From: Actinomycetota bacterium
GTDB lineage: Bacteria; Actinomycetota; Actinomycetes; S36-B12; UBA5976
Length of the DNA: 20,114 bases
Direction: 5' to 3'
Assembly (NCBI GenBank): GCA_009702945.1
Contig: WLGZ01000004.1
Location: 1 to 20,114 of the forward strand
Shown here: positions 15,749 to 20,114 of the stretch, piece by piece
Position numbering within the stretch: position 1 is the stretch's first letter
Layout: every line of letters starts with the position of its first letter
The notes under the pieces: generated by a model
Databases searched by the model: none
The model's input: the letters and a program-made list of their open reading frames with translations, nothing else
What the model was told of the DNA's origin: nothing
Position numbers and translations under genes: made by a program

Positions 15749-16870
15749 TTAGAACGGCAACGGTTGATAAGCAGCAATTCCAGTTCGTTGCGCAAGTTCG
15801 GCTTGTCCAGCTCTGACCTTTTCGATGCCGATACTTTCGATTACCTCAAATGGTCCCTTAGGTAAGCCACAACCCAGCTTCATTCCAGAATCAATGTCAG
15901 TCTTTGATGCGTAGCCTGTGGCTTCCATCGCAATGCAGTCGCCAAGGTATGCCATCAACAGATCATTGTGTACTTGGTTCTTTATCGCTTCGTTTGGATC
16001 CGTTGGAGCATCAAGTCTTTCGGAGTAGTCATAAAAACCGGATCCAGTTTTGCGACCCTTGGCTCCTGCAGAAACCAAGCTGACCATTCCAGCAGCGGGT
16101 TCATCAATTTCTAACTTGGTATCGGCGTGAATTGTCTTCAAGATTTCAACACAGGTATCGATACCGATTAGATCCAAGAGTTCACATGGTCCCATTGGGT
16201 AGCCAGAAAGCTCACGCATTGCCGCGTCCATCTGTTCTTTTGTTGCCTGGCCGGCATCAAGAATCTGGACCGCATGATTCAAGTAACGAAGTAGAAGTTT
16301 GTTAACAATGAATCCTGGTTGGTCAGAAATCTGGGCTAGGTGTTTTCCAAGGGAATTTCCAAGTTCAACTATTTTCCCAACAACATGAGCGTCTGAATGC
16401 GCAGTTGAAATCACTTCAACAAACTTTTGAACAGGTGCTGGATTAAAGAAATGCATTCCGATTACTTTTTCTGGACGCGTTGTGGCATTTGCAATCTCAG
16501 TAACAGACAAACTTGAAGTATTTGTTGCCAGGATGCCTGATGGTTTCACAGCTGCATCCAACTTAGAGAAGATCTCAACCTTTAGCGAAAGAATTTCTGG
16601 TGCCGCTTCAATTACAAGATCGCAATCAGCAAGCAGTTCAAAGTCTTCGCCGAATGAAACTCGCGCGGTAATTTCATCGCTTTGTTCTTGGCTCAACTTC
16701 CCTTTTGAGGCTGCCCTAGCTAGTGACTTAGCAAGATTGGATTTACCAGCATCAACTGCAGCAGCCGACTCAGCAACGCCAACTACTTGATAACCAGCTC
16801 GAGCGAAAACTTCGACAATGCCAGCCCCCATAATTCCCAGACCAACAACACCAATTTGCGAAAAACTCAT
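15749..16870 (-). CDS. 3-hydroxyacyl-CoA (3-hydroxybutyryl-CoA) dehydrogenase with a second C-terminal domain
   Basis: An NAD(P)-dependent enzyme that oxidises 3-hydroxyacyl-CoA to 3-ketoacyl-CoA, the step between enoyl-CoA hydratase and thiolase. It has 373 residues against about 285 for the usual short form. The N-terminal Rossmann domain shows GLGIMGAG (10-17); catalytic residues are Ser119 or Ser120 in ATNTSSLS, His140 in GMHFFNPAP, Glu152 in KFVEVI, and Asn190 in PGFIVNKLL. A first 3HCDH C-terminal domain (about 185-283) ends with GRKTGSGFYDY, and a second, shorter one follows (about 300-365, with DLLMAYLGDCIAMEATGYA and GLPKGPFEVIESIG). The start is ATG. Divergent from the small membrane protein gene at 16958, with an 87-base shared upstream region containing dyads. 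Confidence 0.92.
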   Translation of the reverse strand: MSFSQIGVVGLGIMGAGIVEVFARAGYQVVGVAESAAAVDAGKSNLAKSLARAASKGKLSQEQSDEITARVSFGEDFELLADCDLVIEAAPEILSLKVEIFSKLDAAVKPSGILATNTSSLSVTEIANATTRPEKVIGMHFFNPAPVQKFVEVISTAHSDAHVVGKIVELGNSLGKHLAQISDQPGFIVNKLLLRYLNHAVQILDAGQATKEQMDAAMRELSGYPMGPCELLDLIGIDTCVEILKTIHADTKLEIDEPAAGMVSLVSAGAKGRKTGSGFYDYSERLDAPTDPNEAIKNQVHNDLLMAYLGDCIAMEATGYASKTDIDSGMKLGCGLPKGPFEVIESIGIEKVRAGQAELAQRTGIAAYQPLPF

Positions 16871-16876
16871 GTGGCT

Positions 16877-16917
16877 AGTCTGGCAGACATCAGAAAATGC
16901 CAGTAGTTGGCCAGACT
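16877..16917. promoter_or_regulatory. Inverted repeats in the divergent intergenic region at 16871-16957
   Basis: AGTCTGGC (16877-16884) and GCCAGACT (16910-16917) form a perfect 8-bp inverted repeat, with an inner TGGCA/TGCCA pair (16881-16885, 16898-16902). They lie upstream of the dehydrogenase start and could bind a dimeric regulator. No regulator gene is in the window. Confidence 0.3.
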
Positions 16918-16957
16918 TTACTCTGCAGTAACGGGCAAGTTGCGACAGACTTAAGAC

Positions 16958-17287
16958 GTGCCAGCCTGGAGTTCGTATTCATATTTCTTTGGACCACTCG
17001 TGGCATTTTCTGGCCTTGGCATCATGGTTTTGATTCTGCGTTGGGCTTTTGCCCGAGGTGGCTCGGTGGTTGAACGAACACCGAAATCTGGCAATCCTGA
17101 TGAATACGGAATGTTGGTACCAATAGCGTCGCCTAGCAATTACATAGAAGGCGAAGTTTTGAGGCGCTCCCTAGTTGATGCTGGACTTCGAGCGAGCTTG
17201 GCACAAACCAATGATGGCCCAAGGATTATGGTCTGGCCTAAAGATGTTGAAGTTGCGAAACAAGTTCTTAAGAAAGCTGCGGGCTAG
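16958..17287 (+). CDS. Small single-pass membrane protein with a DUF2007-like C-terminal domain
   Basis: A 109-residue hypothetical protein. Residues 10-31 (FFGPLVAFSGLGIMVLILRW and following) form one transmembrane segment, followed by a basic residue cluster, so the C-terminal part is probably cytoplasmic. Residues about 50-107 (beginning YGMLVPIAS, with EGEVLRRSLVDAGLRA and VWPKDVEVAKQVLKKA) look like the DUF2007 'putative signal transducing protein' fold, a small ferredoxin-like domain, where an alpha helix ends in LxxAGI/L. The start is GTG, with CAGACT six bases before it. It converges with murA: the last 20 bases of both genes overlap. Role unknown; no operon partner on this strand. 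Confidence 0.75.
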   Translation: MPAWSSYSYFFGPLVAFSGLGIMVLILRWAFARGGSVVERTPKSGNPDEYGMLVPIASPSNYIEGEVLRRSLVDAGLRASLAQTNDGPRIMVWPKDVEVAKQVLKKAAG

Positions 17288-18545
17288 TCTCACGAATAAT
17301 GTTGGCGCCAAGTTTGCTCAACTGTTTTTCAAAGTCCACATACCCACGATCAATATGGTCAATGGCGTGAACCGTAGTTTCACCATCCGCAACCAAGCCA
17401 GCTAAAACTAAGCCGGCTCCAGCTCTGATGTCTGTGGCTTCTACTGGAGCTCCGGACAATTGGGAACGGCCTCTAATAAGTGCGTGATGACCATCAGTTC
17501 GAACTTCAGCGCCAAGTCGAGTCAGTTCCTGCACAAATCTGAAACGTGCTTCGAACAAATTTTCGGTAACCATCGCAGAACCTTCGGCTATTGAATTCAA
17601 AGCGATGAATTGTGGTTGTAGGTCAGTTGGGAATCCTGGATACGGAAGCGTAACAACATCGATTGCAGTAGGACGCTTATTCATCTGGACTCTAAATCCA
17701 TCATTAGTGATTTCTACTTCAGCGCCAGCTGTTACCAACTTCTCAAGTGCTATCGAAAGGTGCTCGCTATTTGCATTGCGCACTGTGATATCTCCACCAG
17801 TAATTACAGCGGCCACGGCCCAAGTTCCTGCAACAATTCGATCTGCAACAGTGGTGTGTTCGACCGCTTTCAAAGTCGAGACCCCGGTGATCGTTAGTAG
17901 TGAGGTACCAACACCATCAATTTGAGCGCCCATGGCTAACAACATGTTGCAGATGTCAACGATTTCTGGCTCGCGTGCAGCATTATCAATTACAGTCACG
18001 CCATTTGCAGTGACTGCTGCCATCAACAAAGTTTCGGTAGCTCCAACACTTGGAAAATCTAGGTAGACATGAGTGCCAACAAGACCACCATCTGGGGCAT
18101 GAACAACGAGGTAGCCATGTTCATTGGTGACAGTCGCGCCCATTCGCTCTAAACCTGCGGTGTGCATATCAAGTCCGCGTGATCCGATTGCATCACCTCC
18201 TGGCAAAGCAACATCGGCTGCGCCAGTTCTGGCGACAAGTGGTCCAAGAACTGCAATTGATGCTCGCATGCGTCGGACTAAGTCGTAATCGGCTCGATGC
18301 TCGATGGTGGCGGGTACGTCAATTTCAACAGTCTCAGTTTCTGCGCTGTAGCTAACTGAACAACCAAGTCGGCGAAGCAACTCAGCCATGATCGTGACAT
18401 CGAGAATATTTGGCACAGCGCGAATTGTCGTTTTTCCAGGAGCGAGCAAAGCAACAGCCATAAGTTTTAAGCTGCTGTTTTTGGCGCCAGTGATATGCAC
18501 CTCGCCAACTAGGCGGGCGCCCCCTTGAATCCGAAAAACATCCAC
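17268..18545 (-). CDS. murA: UDP-N-acetylglucosamine 1-carboxyvinyltransferase
   Basis: MurA transfers enolpyruvate from PEP to UDP-GlcNAc, the first committed step of peptidoglycan synthesis in the cytoplasm. The 425-residue length is typical. Family features: substrate-binding Lys22-Asn23 in TGAKNSSLK, the loop LPGGDAIGSRGLDMH around 114-128, and the C-terminal DIRAGAGLVLAGLVA with Arg and Asp of the active site, ending in HIDRGY. The catalytic/fosfomycin-binding cysteine is replaced by Asp118 (codon GAT at 18192-18194), as in mycobacteria, which predicts natural fosfomycin resistance with activity kept. The start is GTG; a TATTCT box lies eight bases upstream (18554-18559). Divergent from the adenosyltransferase gene, an order also seen in M. 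tuberculosis (Rv1314c-Rv1315). Confidence 0.97.
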   Translation of the reverse strand: MDVFRIQGGARLVGEVHITGAKNSSLKLMAVALLAPGKTTIRAVPNILDVTIMAELLRRLGCSVSYSAETETVEIDVPATIEHRADYDLVRRMRASIAVLGPLVARTGAADVALPGGDAIGSRGLDMHTAGLERMGATVTNEHGYLVVHAPDGGLVGTHVYLDFPSVGATETLLMAAVTANGVTVIDNAAREPEIVDICNMLLAMGAQIDGVGTSLLTITGVSTLKAVEHTTVADRIVAGTWAVAAVITGGDITVRNANSEHLSIALEKLVTAGAEVEITNDGFRVQMNKRPTAIDVVTLPYPGFPTDLQPQFIALNSIAEGSAMVTENLFEARFRFVQELTRLGAEVRTDGHHALIRGRSQLSGAPVEATDIRAGAGLVLAGLVADGETTVHAIDHIDRGYVDFEKQLSKLGANIIRETSPQLS

Positions 18546-18553
18546 GATTAAGC

Positions 18554-18559
18554 AGAATA
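18554..18559 (-). promoter_or_regulatory. Possible -10 box of murA
   Basis: TATTCT on the minus strand, eight bases before the murA GTG. It fits TANNNT and would start a transcript at or next to the GTG. No clear -35. The region is shared with the divergent adenosyltransferase promoter. Confidence 0.35.
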
Positions 18560-18614
18560 ACGTGCTTTTGCCGATTTAATTTCTAACTCAAGAAAAGGCA
18601 GATAAACCCAATGC

Positions 18615-18630
18615 GCCCTAGGCTTAGGGC
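18615..18630 (+). promoter_or_regulatory. Dyad overlapping the predicted leaderless promoter of the adenosyltransferase gene
   Basis: GCCCTA-GGCT-TAGGGC ends immediately before the ATG at 18631. The -10-like TAGGCT (18619-18624) lies inside it, six bases before the ATG. If transcription starts at the ATG, the dyad is DNA only and could be an operator. There is no sign of a cobalamin riboswitch in the 85-base intergenic region. Confidence 0.4.
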
Positions 18631-19203
18631 ATGGTCAATTTAACAAGAATTTACACTCGCACTGGCGACGACGGCACAACCAATCTTGGCGACATGAGTC
18701 GTACTGGAAAGAATGATCCTCGCCTTAAGGCTTATGCCGACGTTGATGAAGCCAACAGTTCGATTGGCCTTGCAGTTGCGGCGGGCGAACTTAGAAGCGA
18801 CATTGTTGACCTGTTAACCATGATTCAAAATGAATTGTTTGATGTTGGCGCAGACCTTTGTACGCCGGTGATTGATAATCCCCCATACGAGCCACTTCGC
18901 GTAACTCAAGAGTACATCGAGCGCCTTGAAGCTGCCTGCGATAAGTACAACGAAGAAGTTGAAGCACTTCGATCCTTTATTTTGCCTGGTGGAACTGTTG
19001 GCGCAGCTTACCTACACGTAGCTCGCACCGTTACTCGACGAGCCGAACGCAGCACCTGGGGTGCACTTGATATGTATCACGGTGGTATGAATGTACTGGC
19101 GGCAAACTACTTAAATCGACTTTCAGATTTGCTGTTTATTCTTTCCCGCGTTGCTAATAAGGAAGTTGGCGACGTTCTTTGGAAACCAGGCAGTACTCGA
19201 TAG
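18631..19203 (+). CDS. mmaB: PduO-type ATP:cob(I)alamin adenosyltransferase
   Basis: This enzyme adds the 5'-deoxyadenosyl group of ATP to cob(I)alamin, making adenosylcobalamin, the cofactor of methylmalonyl-CoA mutase and class II ribonucleotide reductase. It has 190 residues. PduO motifs: ATP-binding YTRTGDDGTTNLGDMSRTGK (8-27), the helix ending VDEANSSIG, FILPGGTVGAAYLHVARTVTRRAER (about 112-136) and YLNRLSDLLFILSR. It belongs to the trimeric EutT/PduO/MMAB group, not the CobA/BtuR fold. The ATG has no Shine-Dalgarno; a TAGGCT box six bases before suggests a leaderless mRNA. It is followed by a strong terminator and so is likely monocistronic. Fits with meaB and the epimerase in this window. 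Confidence 0.96.
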   Translation: MVNLTRIYTRTGDDGTTNLGDMSRTGKNDPRLKAYADVDEANSSIGLAVAAGELRSDIVDLLTMIQNELFDVGADLCTPVIDNPPYEPLRVTQEYIERLEAACDKYNEEVEALRSFILPGGTVGAAYLHVARTVTRRAERSTWGALDMYHGGMNVLAANYLNRLSDLLFILSRVANKEVGDVLWKPGSTR

Positions 19204-19214
19204 TTCAAGAACCA

Positions 19215-19253
19215 AAACGAACGGCCCACCAATAATTGGTGGGCCGTTCGTTT
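19215..19253. terminator. Strong bidirectional terminator between convergent genes
   Basis: A perfect 18-bp inverted repeat with a 3-base loop (arms 19215-19232 and 19236-19253; GC-rich core CGGCCCACC/GGTGGGCCG). It is flanked by A and T runs on both sides, so it can act for the adenosyltransferase gene (+) and the membrane protein gene (-). T-tracts are short (3-4 bases). Confidence 0.9.
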
Positions 19254-19278
19254 ACCCGAGAGAAGTGATCAAGATTTC

Positions 19279-19836
19279 TTACTGAATTGAAGTAGAGCTC
19301 GATGCACTAGGAGTTGGAGTGGCTGTCATGCCACCCTTGCCGCGCATACCTGGCTGTGACCCATCGGCACAAAGTCCATCAGCGCCAACTTCAACATCAA
19401 CTCCAGTTGCATCGTGACAGTGTGGAGTGGTTGGAGGCAGATCAGTTCCACCTTGCGGTGCACCTGGCATCATGCCCGGTTGGCCTTGGCCTTGATGGTG
19501 ACCTTTACCCTTATGGTCGCCATCCATTCCACGACCATGATCACCGTTCATGCCTTGACCATCTTGACCGGGTCCACCTTGTCCGGGTCCACCTTGTCCG
19601 GGTGCCATTTGTCCCATGGCTGCAGCCGGTTGGAAATCTGGACCGCTGTGATTGCCAATTGAGAAACCAATCAGTCCAGATAAAAGCGCGGCACTCGCCA
19701 ACGCTGCACCAGGAATGATCCATTTTTTGCGCGAGGAAGTATTTGCTTGTGTAGTTGTTTCAGGTGCGAAGAATGAATCAGCTGCGTTGCTGTTTTCATT
19801 GGAATCTTCGGCTATCGGGGTATTGTCCTCAGTCAT
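19279..19836 (-). CDS. Membrane-anchored extracytoplasmic Gly/Gln/His/Met-rich protein of unknown function
   Basis: A 185-residue protein. The first 35 residues are acidic and Asn/Thr-rich; a short basic stretch RKK (36-38) is followed by a hydrophobic helix at about 39-60, giving a type II membrane anchor with the rest outside. Residues 74-130 are low complexity, rich in Gly, Gln, Pro, His, Met and Asp (three GPGQG-like repeats, then NGDHGRGMDGDHKGKGHH). After this a short conserved-looking module with two cysteines, Cys140 (PHCHDATG) and Cys156 (GADGLCADG), may form a disulfide. His, Met and Cys content could suit metal binding, but this is speculative. The ATG has GAAAGG about nine bases upstream. 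Ends against the shared terminator. Confidence 0.75.
   Translation of the reverse strand: MTEDNTPIAEDSNENSNAADSFFAPETTTQANTSSRKKWIIPGAALASAALLSGLIGFSIGNHSGPDFQPAAAMGQMAPGQGGPGQGGPGQDGQGMNGDHGRGMDGDHKGKGHHQGQGQPGMMPGAPQGGTDLPPTTPHCHDATGVDVEVGADGLCADGSQPGMRGKGGMTATPTPSASSSTSIQ
19568..19606. repeat. 15-bp tandem repeat coding for GPGQG units
   Basis: CCGGGTCCACCTTGT occurs twice head to tail (19568-19582, 19583-19597), with a partial third copy (CCGGGTGCC). On the minus strand it encodes the repeated Gly-Gly-Pro-Gly-Gln motif of the membrane-anchored protein. Such perfect repeats can change copy number by slippage in 15-base steps without breaking the frame. Confidence 0.85.
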
Positions 19837-19857
19837 GAGTTCAAACCTTTCAGTTGT

Positions 19858-19879
19858 GGGTAGTCCGTCCGACTATCCC
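19858..19879. promoter_or_regulatory. Inverted repeat upstream of the membrane-anchored protein gene
   Basis: GGG-TAGTC-CGTCC-GACTA-T-CCC, an 8-bp stem with one bulged base, 21 bases before the ATG at 19836. It lacks a T-run, so it may be an operator or a leader hairpin. The rest of the 135-base gap shows no promoter I would defend. Confidence 0.35.
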
Positions 19880-19951
19880 GCTTAACAATTCCTAAGGTAC
19901 GGATCCGATGTGAGCAGACCGATCGAGAAACATTTGGATTGTGTTAAGTCG

Positions 19952-19968
19952 AAAAACCAATAAGTTGG
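19952..19968 (-). terminator. Very weak terminator-like element after the right-edge gene
   Basis: On the minus strand CCAA-CTTA-TTGG is followed by five T, just after the stop of the partial gene. The 4-bp stem is too short for confidence. Confidence 0.2.
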
Positions 19969-19971
19969 GCA

Positions 19972-20114
19972 CTACCCCACTAATTTAGCCATTTTCTCTA
20001 ATGCAGCCATTAACTTACTGTGAAAGTCATCGCCATCGATGGACCAAGCAACATATCCATTTGGCTCAACACCATTGCGAAGTCGAGTATCCGTAACTGT
20101 CATACCGAGCGTTA
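19972..20114 (-). CDS. 3' end of an unidentified gene (5' part beyond the window)
   Basis: The last 46 codons of a minus-strand reading frame that is open to the right edge and ends with TAG at 19972-19974. The visible C-terminus contains TVTDTRLRNGVEPNGYVAW, then SIDGDDFHSKLMAALEKMAK and ends KLVG. It looks like real coding sequence: amphipathic C-terminal helix, no stop codons, and a terminator-like element after it. I do not recognise the family. An ATG lies within the fragment at 20100-20102, but the frame continues upstream without a stop, so a longer protein is expected. Confidence 0.5.
   Translation of the reverse strand, partial: TLGMTVTDTRLRNGVEPNGYVAWSIDGDDFHSKLMAALEKMAKLVG

Noticed and set aside
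18546..18630. Cobalamin riboswitch upstream of the adenosyltransferase gene
   Set aside because: The gap is only 85 bases, lacks a B12-box-like sequence, and the promoter seems to lie right before the ATG.
1..20114. Mobile elements, CRISPR arrays, tRNA or rRNA genes, toxin-antitoxin or defence genes
   Set aside because: I looked on both strands and found no transposase, spaced direct repeats, RNA-gene signatures or defence-family proteins; the genes are nearly continuous and housekeeping.

Overview
The window looks like ordinary core chromosome of an actinomycete with a moderate, not high, GC content. It has short intergenic gaps, many genes whose stop and start codons overlap, frequent GTG starts, and actinobacterial hallmark families (LigA, a stand-alone C-terminal MetE-like protein between mnmA and ligA, a CxGxC-type small zinc protein, a PduO-type adenosyltransferase next to murA). 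The combination would suit a streamlined freshwater lineage such as Nanopelagicales/acI, but that assignment is inference. No rRNA, tRNA, CRISPR, IS element, phage or foreign-looking segment was seen, and no gene-free stretch exceeds about 155 bases.

Left part, 1-10973, all minus strand. Reading in the transcription direction: enoyl-CoA hydratase; etfB-etfA (electron transfer flavoprotein); a weak terminator; then iscS-mnmA-MetE-like-ligA as an overlapping chain; then gatC-gatA-gatB (gatB runs off the left edge). iscS and mnmA together supply sulfur to tRNA wobble uridine, LigA seals DNA nicks, and GatCAB makes Gln-tRNA(Gln)/Asn-tRNA(Asn). The same order is known from Mycobacterium tuberculosis around Rv3009c-Rv3029c.

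Middle part, 11024-16870. An acyl-CoA block: a thiolase followed by the MeaB GTPase and a thioredoxin-TPR protein (minus strand), a divergent methylmalonyl-CoA epimerase (plus strand), an alpha/beta hydrolase translationally coupled to a small zinc-binding protein (minus), and a 3-hydroxyacyl-CoA dehydrogenase with a duplicated C-terminal domain (minus). With enoyl-CoA hydratase, EtfAB and the cobalamin adenosyltransferase further right, the window holds most of a beta-oxidation plus propionate/methylmalonyl-CoA pathway, but the methylmalonyl-CoA mutase itself, propionyl-CoA carboxylase and acyl-CoA dehydrogenase are not here.

Right part, 16958-20114. A small one-pass membrane protein (plus) converges with and overlaps murA (minus) by 20 bases. 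murA is divergent from the PduO-type ATP:cob(I)alamin adenosyltransferase (plus). A perfect 18-bp bidirectional terminator follows, then a membrane-anchored Gly/Gln/His/Met-rich extracytoplasmic protein (minus), and the 3' end of an unidentified minus-strand gene at the right edge.

I do not see a new biological system here. The points most worth a second look are a repeated leaderless-promoter layout (TANNNT, six bases, start codon) in front of at least five genes, a MurA with Asp in place of the fosfomycin-target Cys, a methylmalonyl-CoA epimerase with Gln-Gln where the metal-binding His-His normally lies, several dyads in the divergent intergenic regions, and the uncharacterised membrane-anchored protein.
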